In this document: in pieces, positions 1 to 11,005 of the stretch
How the letters are laid out: each line of letters starts with the position of its first letter
Numbering within the stretch: position 1 is the stretch's first letter
NCBI GenBank assembly: GCA_000711775.1
Contig: ARYC01000248.1
Location: 1 to 64,000 of the forward strand
DNA length: 64,000 nucleotides
Origin: Oxytricha trifallax
Lineage: Eukaryota; Ciliophora; Spirotrichea; Sporadotrichida; Oxytrichidae
Direction of reading: 5' to 3'
Made by a program: the position numbers and the translations under genes
Notes under the pieces: generated by a model
Databases searched by the model: none
Seen by the model: the letters and a program-made list of their open reading frames with translations, nothing else
Told to the model about the DNA's origin: nothing

Positions 1-883
1 AAACAGCGACTAGTCGAAACAAGACAGACTAGCTAGTCGGATTTGCTGCCACAAGGTTGCTTAGTCGTAAGACTAGGTAACCTTCAAGGATAACTATCAC
101 TTACCCTGAGCGAGCCATGTCGAACCATTCACAATAGTATTACTACATGCTTAGCATCATAATAGCAAGTGAAACTTGAGTCTGCAGCGTTGGTGGAGCA
201 AGAATCAATGTTTCGCCAAAGTGGTGTAAAATTTCCGAATTTTAGGTTTAGACTAGCCTAGTCGTAGAACAGAAATTTAAAATTGGATGTCAACTTATAC
301 AAAATAGGCATCAATCTATGATTCTGATAGACTAAACAACGTCATACAGTCATCAATCATCCTTGTATCGACTTCCATTGATGATATCCAGCATAGAACC
401 TCAATCAACCAGAAAAATACATAATTCACTTTAAAGGATTTTAAATTTAACGAAGCAGGTTATGTATTTTTCTGGTTGATTGAGGTTCTATGCTGGATAT
501 CATCAATGACAGTCGATACAAGGATGATTGATGACTGTATGACGTTGTTTAGTCTATCAGAATCATAGATTGATGCCTATTTTGTATAAGTTGACATCCA
601 ATTTAAAATTTCTGTTCTACGACTAGGCTAGTCTAAACCTAAAATTCGGAAATTTTACACCACTTTGGCGAAACATTGATTCTTGCTCCACCAACGCTGC
701 AGACTCAAGTTTCACTTGCTATTATGATGCTAAGCATGTAGTAATACTATTGTGAATGGTTCGACATGGCTCGCTCAGGGTAAGTGATAGTTATCCTTGA
801 AGGTTACCTAGTCTTACGACTAAGCAACCTTGTGGCAGCAAATCCGACTAGCTAGTCTGTCTTGTTTCGACTAGTCGCTGTTT
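1..883. repeat. 424-bp near-perfect inverted repeat (giant hairpin)
   Basis: Bases 1-424 reappear as the reverse complement at 460-883, with a spacer of about 35 bp (425-459). The only clear mismatch I found is a two-base change near 373 versus 510. The left arm begins at the first base of the window, so the repeat may extend further left. No coding frame is apparent. The arms carry many copies of CTAGTCG/CGACTAG. It could be a fold-back element or part of a larger germline satellite. Confidence 0.93.
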
Positions 884-1458
884 AGACTACCTACGACCAG
901 AGTCTTTAAACATAGTAGGATATCCATTCACTCATGTACAGTATACAGCAAGAGAGTGATATAACACAGATACAGGTTGGTTGGAGGCTGAAGTTGAAGA
1001 GTCTTGCTTAAACTTGCTTATAAAGCTGTGGAGAGTAACAGCTAGTCGTAAGACAAAGACTAAGAAATCATCGACTACGACTAGGTAGTCGGACTACCCT
1101 TACGACTAGATCAATATACGACTAGCTAGTCGGACTAAGCAATAAACACTCACTTATGACTACTAGACAGCTAGGACACTTAAGTAAGGTAGAATAAGCT
1201 TATATTGATTAATTGTTAAGTTATAATTAAAGATTAACAGTTGTAATTAAGACTATATCACAAATAACCCAATTGAACAATGGTGAGGTATTGTTGTATG
1301 TTTTGAATATCATGCTCATATCATCAACGAACACCATCAATCGACCTAGTCGAAGACTATAGAGCTCATGACTAGTCAATTAGTCGCATTTTCGCATTAA
1401 AAACGACTAGTCTAATCACTATAAACTCATAGACTAAGCATGAATTGAGGTTTTGGGG
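884..1458. repeat. CTAGTCG-motif-rich zone
   Basis: Beyond the hairpin the same short motif continues irregularly in both orientations (AGCTAGTCGTAAGAC, CGACTACGACTAGGTAGTCG, CGACTAGCTAGTCGG, CGACCTAGTCGAAGAC). It fades after about 1410. There is no fixed period and no gene. The sequence is less AT-rich than its surroundings. The zone ends near a solitary GGTTTTGGGG at about 1449. Confidence 0.7.
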
Positions 1459-1736
1459 TAATGTACAATTTAATCAGTACGCCTTAATATTTTAAAAAAC
1501 TTAATAACATTAAAAAGTACAATGTACAATGTACAATTTGGTCATAATTATTTTAATATTAAAATTTGTAATTAAATGTGTGATAATTCAACACGTATTT
1601 TAACTATATCTATTAAGTGGCAGTTAAGATAAATATAAATAAGCATAGATTTGATTTATTTCTCTAATTTCCTAATATTATGTATTTTAGCAATAATATA
1701 TTAAATTAATCAAACAAAGATTTAAAATTTAAATAC

Positions 1737-2343
1737 ATGGAAGCAAAAGACTTTAAGAGACTTGTCACAGACCAACACTGGACTGAGATAGAGATTAAAA
1801 ATATGGTTAAAGTTATAACTTACACTACCTACTCACGTGCACAGAGACTTGATTTCGAACGAAAATAAGACTGGTATACTTCCGGATAAAGTTTAACAAA
1901 AGACATACTCAAAATCCTCTTCATAATTCTATAACCTCCTTTGTTAGAGCACACTAGACAAACAAAAGTTCTTATGGTTTTAGAAAACGAAGATTAGAAC
2001 AGAACCTCCAGACAAATGGTTCGAATTTATGACTGATACACCTTAAACGAGGGGATATGTCCCTCCAGTAGTCGGCATCATAAATGATGAACTAGAAGCT
2101 TACAAATACCTTCTGTAAACGACTGAGTCCTTATTCAATCAGAAGGATTTTCAAGACCAATATTTCTTCAATTAATGGCTTTCATAGCAGGCATAATTTT
2201 CAACCTAATTGAGGAAGAAGAACACGAGTGATTGTTCAGCTAATGAACGAACTAAAGCGAAGACAATAGAGCAGACAAAACGATCAGAGATTTTTCACGA
2301 GGATTAAATAAAAGACTACTACAAGTTTACAACATATGAGTGA
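1737..2343 (+). CDS. Unrecognised ORF, about 200 aa, one frame slip
   Basis: Start ATG at 1737 (MEAKDFKRLVTDQHWTEIEI); stop TGA at 2341-2343. With TAA/TAG as Gln the frame is open for about 91 codons. It then moves by one base near 2008-2016 and stays open to the TGA (DKWFEFMTDTPQTRGY, then NQKDFQDQYFFNQWLSQQAQ). The product would be hydrophilic and rich in Lys, Gln and Glu, with no signal peptide or membrane helix. Base composition is clearly less AT-rich than its flanks, which supports coding. I recognise no family. The single slip may be a sequencing error, a very short IES or intron, or a real mutation. Being isolated from any visible MDS cluster, it could be a germline-limited gene. Confidence 0.55.
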
Positions 2344-2452
2344 AATTCTGGAATAAGACAAAGTCAAACAAGAAAACTAATGAAAAGGGCTAGATCCTTC
2401 TATATTAGCATATATTTAAGATTGGGGGTCCTCAGAGACCTCAATGTGATCA

Positions 2453-2489
<37 letters not shown>

Positions 2490-3397
2490 AGAAAAGTGAT
2501 AATGCACTAATGATGCATTTGTAATTTTAAACATACCTCCTTGTCAATTCTTTATTAAATTAATGTATCGGTTAACTTGAAGTTTAAATTAAAGCGATTT
2601 ATATAATAGCCTATTATTGTTTTATTAGACTTTGTTAGAGTTTAATGATAATCCACTAAAATTATTTTCTATTTATTAATATAAGAAATGTTATTTTAAT
2701 AAGTTAATTTATTATATTTTGTAGATCTTTGTTAGACTTTTTTAGAATATTAACTTAATTTATCATTCCAATAAAAATTATTATACATTGAAAAATTGTT
2801 TAAACAGCAATTATAAAAATTATATTGATAAAAATCTAAACAAACTATAGAGAAAATCAATTCACACAAATCAAACTAAATTGATAAGATTGATTTTTCA
2901 ACTCAAATTAAATGGCAAAGAAATTGACTTCATATAAACTATAGGTTTTTAGAATAAAACTTCATTCATAATGACAATCCATAAGATGAATATTTCAACT
3001 CTAAAATAGCATGATTAATAGCTTCTGATATTTTGCGATAATTAATCAAAAGTTGTAAACTCTAACAATCTCTCCACATCATGAAGTATAGCATAAATTT
3101 AAATTTTCAGGGAAAATATCAAAATAGTATAATAAAAATAATATATCTTGTGTAAAATTGAGTTTTTGACTGTCCTCTGATATCAAATTCTTATTATAAT
3201 CTTGTTCTGTTATGTAAATTAAGAATTTAATAAAATAATATATTTTTTTATATATTATTAATTAATTGTAAAAAATATAAATGATAAGTTAAAATTATCA
3301 ACTTTATTTTTATTTATATAAATTTATCCAAAAATAAAATTGCAATTAATTTACTTTACAATAATTTATTTCTAATTATCTTTAACCTGCTGAAATA
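2344..3397. other. AT-rich filler with one microsatellite
   Basis: No conserved frame was found on either strand. A short less AT-rich tail follows the ORF up to about 2430. Then comes a perfect (ATT)n run, and then very AT-rich DNA typical of the IES-like filler here. Confidence 0.6.
2453..2489. repeat. (ATT)n microsatellite
   Basis: An uninterrupted run of ATT/TTA triplets of about 37 bp. Confidence 0.95.
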
Positions 3398-3803
3398 TAA
3401 TTAATTAAAGTAGTATAGATAAAAATAGAATTAAAAATTACTTTATATTATACTATCATTTAATTATAATGTTTTTAAAGTATTGTATACCTTTTTATCT
3501 AATTGTTATTGAGATTTATTTATAAAAATTATCAAATTGATTGATTAAATGCTTAAAAGAGAGTAATATATACTATATAAAAAACTAACCGAAATCATTT
3601 CATTTTTGTCAATTATTATATTGAATAGTGAAAATCATATCTTATTTAAAGCATTTGTCAATCAATTTGATAATTTTTATAAATAAATCTCAATAACAAT
3701 TAGATAAATAGGAATACAATACTTTAAAAACATTATAATGAAATGATAGTATAATATAAAGTAATTTTTAATTCTATTTTTATCGATACTACTTTAATTA
3801 ATT
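3398..3803. repeat. AT-rich inverted repeat, about 155-bp arms
   Basis: The left arm (about 3398-3554) and right arm (about 3648-3803) are reverse complements with a few mismatches. For example, AAATTATCAATTTGATTGATT-type sequence near 3525-3548 is mirrored near 3656-3680. The spacer is about 93 bp. No gene. Probably a fold-back or MITE-like element. Confidence 0.85.
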
Positions 3804-4066
3804 ATATATCTGCCTAATCAAATTTCAACTTTGAATACAAATTTGAGATAAGGGATATAATAAATTACAGTTTAAAAAGTAATTCTTGAATTTTGAAAAA
3901 GGTATTCTAATTTATATGAAATTAAGTATAATAAGCAAGAGTTGTTTGATACAAAGTAAAATTAATATGAATTTATTTTAATGGCAAAATCGTAATAAAA
4001 AGATAATTTGGAATATTTTTGTTAAAAATATTTATTTTCTATAATAAAATGATTTATAACATATTA

Positions 4067-4484
4067 TTGTAGGAATAAATTTGATTTGGGAAAATTAATA
4101 AAAATTAATTAATTTGATTTAAATATAATTCGTGGCAGTTAAATTTCTGGAAACCCTGACAATATGGTACTTGTTCGATAGAGAATTTTTAATCTGCTGG
4201 ACTTTACTATTGGCGGTACCCCTCTATCGCATCCCCGTAGCGAAATAACTTGTCTTTAATTATAGTATAAATTTAACTAAACAAATCACCAAAAATTAAA
4301 GTCAAGTTATCTCGCTGCGGAGATGCGATAGGGGTACCGGCAATAGTAAAGTCCAGCTGATTTTGAATTCTCTATCGAGCAAGTACCATATTGTCTAGGT
4401 TTCCAGAAAGTTAACTGGCACGAATTATATTTAAATCAAATTAATTTTATTTTATTTTTCTCCAAATCAAATGTATTCCTACAA
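4067..4484. mobile_element. Palindromic MITE, copy 1 (variant outer arms)
   Basis: A 418-bp fold-back element with ends TTGTAGGAATAAAT / ATGTATTCCTACAA, flanked by TA on both sides. The two halves are inverted copies around a centre near 4265-4290. The inner arm (GGACTTTACTATTGGCGGTA, then CCCTCTATCGCATCCCCG) is shared with copies 2-4. The outer arm (GGCAGTTAAATTTCTGGAAA) differs from them and instead matches the hairpin at 62136-62287. No ORF, so it must move with proteins supplied elsewhere. TA duplications fit the IS630/Tc1/mariner superfamily, to which TBE transposases also belong. Confidence 0.88.
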
Positions 4485-4804
4485 TAATATGTCAAAGTTG
4501 ATTTTAAAATAATCCATATTATTTTTAATTACTATTATTATTTATTTGTATTTCTTATTCATTAATGCATTATGTATTTATAATTAAATTGCGCCTCCCA
4601 TTAAACTACTTGTATTGTAGAATTTTGAATTTGTTATAAAAATTGTTAAGCAGTTTGTAAATCTCATTAAAAACTAATAATATTTTGAAGTTAAATTAAT
4701 AAATATTTTCTTATCAATTACAAAAAAGCCATTTAATTTATAGAGAATAATAGTTCCTTATTTAATTAAAAATCAACTCAATCTAAAAATTTTTATAAAT
4801 ATTA

Positions 4805-5217
4805 TTGTAGAATTACATTTGAATTTGGGAAATTAATTATTAATTTAATTACAATAACTCAAAACAGTGGAAGTTAAAGTTGGCTAATTTAAACGATCTT
4901 AGGCTCAACAATAAAGAATTCAAAATCAGCTGGACTTTATTATTGGCTGTACTATTTTATCACATCTCTGGAGCCAGATAACTTGACTTTAATTAAACCC
5001 TTATAAATTCATTAAATTATACACCTACATTAAAGTCAAGTTATCTGGCTCCAGAGATGTGATAAAATAGTACAGCCAATAATAAAGTCCAGCTGATTTT
5101 GAATTCTTTATTGTTGAGCCTAAGATCGTTTAAATTAGCCAACTTTAACTTCCACTGTTTTGAGTTATTGTAATTAAATTAATAATTAATTTCCCAAATT
5201 CAAATGTAAATCTAAAA
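4805..5217. mobile_element. Palindromic MITE, copy 2
   Basis: A 413-bp fold-back element. The left end TTGTAGAATTACATTTGAAT follows TA at 4803-4804. The right end is slightly eroded (ATGTAAATCTAAAA) before TA at 5218-5219. The inner arm AGCTGGACTTTATTATTGGC and the stem ending in AAAGTCAAGTTATCTGGCTCC are mirrored exactly. Its right edge abuts the open frame that starts at 5220, so it may have inserted into or beside that gene. Confidence 0.88.
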
Positions 5218-5219
5218 TA

Positions 5220-5815
5220 TTGTATTTTAGGAAAGAGGTTCTAGATGACTATATTGACGATCAATCATCTAGCACTGGATTTTCCTTGAGTACCTGTATT
5301 TTAGATTTTGGCTAAAGATTAGGTAAAAATGTAGAGGCACTACTACATGATAAACCTAAAATAGAATCACTGTAGATAAAGATTGGAAGATAAGGAATAT
5401 CAATTAAAGAGTCAGACATGGAGAGAGACAAGGAAAGGAAGAATAAACTAATATGGCAGCAATCAAATAAAGATCTCGGCTCTGACTCAATGATCTTCAA
5501 GTACAAGTAGAATAATGGGACAACATAGTTATGAGAGATGACACAAGTAAAAAGAGAACGAGGACTAAGAAGGGAGATTCAGCGAACTGGTACAAGCAGA
5601 CATCTCTGAAATTGAAAGCTTTTTCTATAATTTTTAATGGAATCACTCAAAAGAATTCAGAAACAAAAATCGCAAATAGGGGCCAAAAGAAGAGAAAAGA
5701 GAGATTGATAAGAGAAAGAGGAGCAACTGAAACTGCAAAGAGATGACGAGAAAGAATAGAATGGGTAAGAAAAGACAAAGGCATACATGATGAACCAAGA
5801 ATGAGTTGATCGGGT
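5220..5815 (+). pseudogene. Unrecognised Lys/Glu-rich coding remnant
   Basis: Directly after MITE copy 2 an open frame runs from 5220 to about 5530 (DDYIDDQSSSTGFSLSTCIL, later GKNVEALLHDKPKIESLQIK) with TAA/TAG as Gln. Coding-like text then continues in a second frame (FSELVQADISEIESFFYNF, about 5575-5650) and a third (EEQLKLQRDDEKEQNGQEKT, about 5718-5805), ending at TGA. There is no start codon in the visible frame, so the 5' end is missing or lies on another segment. Composition is GC-richer and purine-rich on the plus strand. The C-terminal third would be a charged, possibly coiled-coil stretch. I recognise no family. Two slips suggest decay, short IESs or sequence error. Confidence 0.45.
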
Positions 5816-6652
5816 TACTGCGAGTATGCTGAATTGTCACAATAATATAATGGTTTCATTTACATTATTATTTGGTAATTACTCAACGTATTTTAGATTT
5901 TTTTATATTACCTTTTTAAGTCATTTACTACTATTATTGTATTTTAAAGACTTTATAATTTTTTTTAAAAAGAGTTTATAAGTTTTCCTTTAATATAACA
6001 ACTTTATTATCAAATTTATTTAATTTGATATTTTTTAATACTATAACTTTCATTTTTAAGATAATTTATAAATATCTTTTAGGATTGATTGCAGCTCCTG
6101 TTTCAGTTAAATTCATTTATCCAAAATTGCTGATTTTATATTTATAAATAGCATTTTTTAGAATTAAATTTAATTAATAAAATTAAAAAAGCTATTTTAT
6201 TTATTGCTATGCCAATTTAGTATCATTTTGATAAAAATATTTACTAAATAGTTATATCCTTATTTTACTAATTAATATTAACTTTAATAAAATATTTTAG
6301 ACTTCTATTAACTTATATTTGTAAATTCGGGTAAATATTTTAGTTTTATATAATATTAATTGACTGAATAACTCAAAACTATTCTAATAAGTTACAAGTT
6401 AACTTTAAATTTAATTTAACTAGTATATTTAGAAAATAACATCCTAAAATTTATCAATATAATCTCTATAAAGATAAATTAAATTCCCTTTATTTTTAGA
6501 ATTAAATAAAATATAAATTATTCAATAAAGTGATTGTGACATTATTTATATTTATAGCACCTGTATCAAAGGCCATCTTTTAATAATTTAGCAATTTAAA
6601 TTAATAAATGATAAAATCTCCAAAAATATTGCATTTATATTCAAGTTTTAGG
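5816..6652. other. AT-rich filler, nothing seen
   Basis: Very AT-rich DNA with no conserved frame, hairpin or repeat that I could support on either strand. Confidence 0.6.
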
Positions 6653-6873
6653 AATTGACGTCCTGAGCTTACAGCCAACGTTACCAGCGCTCAAATGTCC
6701 TTATGGCTTCACAATGAAGTCATGAGCTCAAAAATGACATCTGTAGCTTACAGATGACGTACTGAACTCATTTTTTTTACCTTTAGCTCATAAGTGACGT
6801 CAGGAGCTAACTTAAAACGTGATGAGCTCACATAAATCGTCATGGATTTACAGATGGCGTCTATAGCTCACAA
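6653..6873. repeat. Degenerate 19-20-bp tandem repeat (GACGTC/GAGCTC)
   Basis: About ten or eleven diverged copies of a unit close to ATGACGTCATGAGCTCACA. Examples are TTGACGTCCTGAGCTTACA, ATGAAGTCATGAGCTCAAA, ATGACATCTGTAGCTTACAG and ATGGCGTCTATAGCTCACAA. The period is roughly 19-21 bp with one T-rich interruption near 6770. It stands out from the AT-rich flanks. A smaller related cluster (ATGACGTCATTC, GATGTCACTGTGAGG, GTCAGGACGTCAA) lies at 8533-8630. Confidence 0.8.
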
Positions 6874-7964
6874 TCTTTAAATTATTGTGTATAATATAAT
6901 GTGATCAGTTTCAGGACGCTTGATTGGTGAATCCCTGATATTGCAAGAGTATGAATGTTGCGTATTCCAAATCCTTAAAAACTAATTAGAAAGGCGAATG
7001 GTCTAAAATCTTTTAATTTTCAACACAGCTAAAATTCAAGGTTACCTATAACAAATACTGGCCGATTTGAGTAAATTATTTTTTATTCTATAAAATTATC
7101 AATTTTTAATGGGCTTAATTTATTTTAATTTTTGAATTGGATTTTTCATTGAAAAATAGCATTTTTAATCATGAAATCAAAAGTTATACCAAATTATTTT
7201 TATGATTTTATATATTCCAAAATGCTCATAGTCTTATTAAACTAAATATTAATTTTGTGGTATTTTTGAGCATGTAAAGTAATCATGAATAAAATTACTA
7301 TATAATTTTGATAGAGAATAATGTAAAAATTTATATTTGAAAAGTAATTTTAAAATTTTGAAAGACTAAAGGTAGTCTTTAGGTCTGAAAAGTTTTAATT
7401 TGATAAGCAATTATCATTTGAGAAAACATATATTTATGATATTTAAGCATTAAAATTTGAGGACTAAATCAAAATCATGGTTTAATATGTGCATTCTCAT
7501 TTGATTTTTTTTGAAAAAAATAAATGAATCTTAATTATTTAAATAAATTAAAGTGTGACAAGAATATTTATAGTTTAACACCACAATATCATTATTATTT
7601 AAAGTAGTCGTCTTACGAATAAATGAAGACATAAATTGAGTTATAAATATAAATGCTAATTTATTAATTATCTATATTTTCATTTATTTCACATTATAAA
7701 AATGATTTGGGTAATGAAATCTTATACTATAAATGCTCATAACTCATGTAATATTTTTACAAAAAAATTATATAAGCTAAAAAAAATAAAAAGGTTGGAA
7801 AGCTGATTCTTAAGATTTATAGTCTTAAAATCATATTTTTAAGATTTTAAATAATGCAAATTAAAATAAAACGAGGGATAATATTTTTATTTAATACGTC
7901 TGCTTTAATATATTAGATTAGTAAGTTATTTAAGTTATTAGGAAATCAATATTAAGGGGGAAAT
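6874..7964. other. AT-rich filler, nothing seen
   Basis: No frame, RNA motif or clear repeat. Low-complexity A/T runs only. Confidence 0.55.
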
Positions 7965-8290
7965 AATACTGAAAGTGAGTCTCAATCCCGACCTTCCCTC
8001 CAGAAACATCAGGTGTGGTCACCACCAAACTCGACTGTAGTAAAAACTCGTGTCCTTTAATCCATTTAGCCACTCCAAATTTCAAAGCCGGGACATGTGC
8101 TGCAATTTACCGTAATACAAGCTCTGGACATGCATCACATGCTTTCTACTAGGCACTGGCACAAAAGAACCCTAGGATATTCAGTGCTTTTTATCGGTAC
8201 AAATATCAGCGAACCCTCGGTTTCGGACCCCCTACCCTATCAGAATTAATCAGTCAACTAACCGTGTGTTCAGTAGGTCCGAAACTTAAA
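7965..8290. other. GC-richer island of unknown nature
   Basis: About 325 bp with far more G and C than the surrounding DNA (for example TCCCGACCTTCCCTCCAG and AACCCTCGGTTTCGGACCCC). Two plus-strand frames lack TGA throughout, while minus frames have several, so openness alone does not identify a coding strand. On the minus strand TGGCTAAATGGATTAAAG resembles a tRNA-type A box, but I find no convincing B box or cloverleaf. It may be an MDS, a structured RNA, or a retroposon fragment. Confidence 0.4.
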
Positions 8291-8805
8291 TATATTAGAT
8301 TATTCAAGAGATTATACATACTGGAGGCTAATGATGGTCAATTAAGTGATGAAGGAATGGGAAGCATTTGTAAAACAAAATTAGAATAATTTTTTTGGAC
8401 ACCACAAATTACAATAGTAATCTAATAGTTAAGTTTATAAAAACAAAGGAAACTTTGATGTTTAAATGGTAAGTGAAAGTGTTATTTATTACAAACTTTT
8501 AAAAAAGATTTATCAAAATATTAGAAATGTGATAACATGACGTCATTCTTTAAGTTCATGATGTCACTGTGAGGTAATAAGGGTGCTTATTTTCTGGTTA
8601 CGTCGGATGTAAGTCAGGACGTCAATAGCCAAGTTTTACATTTACTAAAAGCTAATTTTAAACTATATAACTTATATGTTTACACTAAAAAATATTTTGA
8701 TAAAAAGTAATTAAAGATTTAATTAAAGTTATTTTATATTTTTTTAGAGTTTACTAAGGAATTAATATAATATTGAAATAATTGTATAAAAATAATGGGT
8801 AATAT
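8291..8805. other. AT-rich spacer with a small GACGTC cluster
   Basis: AT-rich filler. It contains the GACGTC-type motifs at 8533-8630 that recall the tandem repeat at 6653-6873. No gene seen. Confidence 0.5.
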
Positions 8806-9805
8806 TAATTATTACTCACACATTTGAATTTTTGCAATTTTTATTCGTGGGGACTAGCTAAGACAAAGCCTTATCATGAGTACTTTAAATTAGCCTATTA
8901 TTCGGGGATTATAGAATAAAATATAATATTTTATAGATAATTTTTGATAATATTAAATATCTTATCAATTAATAGAATATTTTTATAATCAAATTTTTTA
9001 ATCAATTATTTTTTAACTAAACTTTGTAAATTGATAATTTTGAGTCAAATTATTTTTGTTTATGTTTATTGAGATATTTTAATTTGATTTATATTATCCA
9101 ATTAAAGTCAATTTTCTGATCAATTTTTTAAATTAATATTATAATTATTTTTCAAGTCTCTAGTTTCTAATTACTGTCTTCAATATAATTCAATTGTTAA
9201 AATCTAAAATATAGGTTATGTAATCTTGAATAGCTTGCTCTTCCAGGAGAAATTAGTATTAGAATTTTTTGACAAATAATATAAAAATAAAAAATCAATA
9301 ATTCCCACTTCAATATATCCTATAAAAAAGTTTATTTATCATAAAATAAGTGACTATCAGCTCTATAAATATATCATTATACATTTTTATTTATATAGCA
9401 TCATTTTTTAAAAACCTCAAAAATGAGGCTTTTATTAAATAGAGTCTCTGTTTTATTAGTATAAAAAACAACTTACAACGATATTTATTGGAAGTATAAA
9501 TCTGGTATTCCAAATACCCAATCCAAAAATTTATTAAAAAAACATTCCAAGTTTCTTATTTGGAATATGGGAAAGTTGTTGATGATATATAAATGCTATA
9601 ACAGCAAATTAAATATATGAAAATTTACTTGATTGTGATCATAAAGAAAAAGATTGCCTATAAAATTAAGCTTAGATTATCTATAAAATATTATATTTTA
9701 TTATATAATGCCCGAATAATAGCTAATTTAAAGTTTTCATGATAAGGCTTTGTATTAGCTAGTCCCTAAGAATAAAATTGAAAAATTTATAATTGTGTGA
9801 GCAAT
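8806..9805. mobile_element. Element with about 130-bp terminal inverted repeats
   Basis: The left arm (about 8808-8940) contains ACTAGCTAAGACAAAGCCTT. Its inverted partner is at about 9675-9803, containing AAGGCTTTGTATTAGCTAGT. Similarity continues on both sides, including a CTCACACA / TGTGTGAG outer end and a TTATAGATAAT inner end. The 740-bp interior is AT-rich with no transposase frame. Likely a non-autonomous terminal-inverted-repeat element or a large IES of that origin. Target duplication not determined. Confidence 0.75.
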
Positions 9806-9879
9806 TGGTACATGTGTGAACGATGGTTAACAACACCCAAATATTATTTATTATCATATTAGACAAATATTTTTATGCT

Positions 9880-10140
9880 ATAATTCAAAATTACATCGAC
9901 TACCTACCACTTATTGATGAATTCACATAGATATCTGAGATAGTGATGTCAACCAAAGAGTTTAATAATATTAAATTATTTATAAATATTTGTGATATAG
10001 ATATCGTCACCTGCAATTTATGCTATGTTTCCATTAAATATAGTATTTCCAATAACTTGAATTTCTTATATACCCGATCCATAAATTGCTCCGCCTTAAT
10101 AGGTTGCTGCATTATTTTTGAATAAACATCCAACATTATA
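9880..10140 (-). CDS. Beta-helix protein segment (MDS)
   Basis: On the minus strand, with TAA/TAG as Gln, the segment encodes typical beta-helix coils of the family that dominates this window: NVGCLFKNNAATYQGGAIYG, then IGNTIFNGNIAQIAGDDIYI. After a possible one-base slip it continues DITISDIYVNSSISGRQ. The GDDIY.TN pattern matches the segment at 38085-38440. It is an internal piece with no start or stop, separated by TBE copy A and filler from the nearest same-strand pieces at 18265-22700, to which it may belong. Confidence 0.7.
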
Positions 10141-10629
10141 ATGTTAGAATCAAATAAATCAATTGTAGTAAATCAAATTATAATGAAACTATTTTAATTT
10201 ACTTAAAAATCAACAATAAAAAGATTAATTCATGTAAGTATTCAAACAACTTTGTTTGAGATTATTTAAAAAATAATGATATCATTTTAAATTGAAGAGT
10301 TTGAGAATAATCTAAAGATATTCTCAAATTTTGAAAAATAAATATCTTATAATATTTATTTGTGTATATTAATGTATAAAATTTATAGTTTTATTTTTAC
10401 AAAAAATTTGAAAATAAATTATTTTTTTTTATCTAAATTAAAAAAAATCTTTCAAAATGATGTAACTACTTATTATAAAATCCCAGACAGTATTTTTAAA
10501 CAATTTTTTGAATAATTGTAAATAGAGTGAATTATGTGTGATTTATAACTTCAAGACCATTGATTTTTAAATAAAATATAAGATATAAGTTATTACTGTT
10601 AAATTGTTTTAAATCATCAATAAATTTCT

Positions 10630-10725
10630 AGTAATAACATATACAGTGCTTTCTCCAAGAATTGCGATTGCTCCCCCTACCTACCCTACTTCATTCTCAA
10701 AAGAAGATTAAGTCATATTTTAATA
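10630..10725 (-). CDS. Short beta-helix segment (MDS)
   Basis: The minus-strand frame reads ENEVGQVGGAIAILGESTVY, with the GG-A-I turn of the family and composition richer in GC than its flanks. Only about 30 codons are recognisable. Borders are approximate. Confidence 0.5.
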
Positions 10726-11005
10726 TTAAGATATGGAACATAAATTAAACAATTAATAGATATAATTTTTATAAATTTAACTTAAATTCTTTGGATATTT
10801 TTATTAAAATATTAATAATACCCATTTATATTTTTTATTTTATAACTAGAGTACTCGATTTAAAGTTAAGCACCATATAATGTCAAAAATTTATAATAAA
10901 CGATATTTCTGATAAAATACTTTAATTCTTTAGTCTAAGCAAATTAATGTTAATTAAAATATTAAAATATAAAAGTAACTATAGCGAAATAATAATTTAT
11001 ATTGA

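Noticed and set aside
1446-1460. GGTTTTGGGG as the right end of a TBE
   Set aside because: No left end with matching subterminal sequence occurs upstream in the window, and the neighbouring sequence does not resemble copies A, B or the 1.7-kb element.
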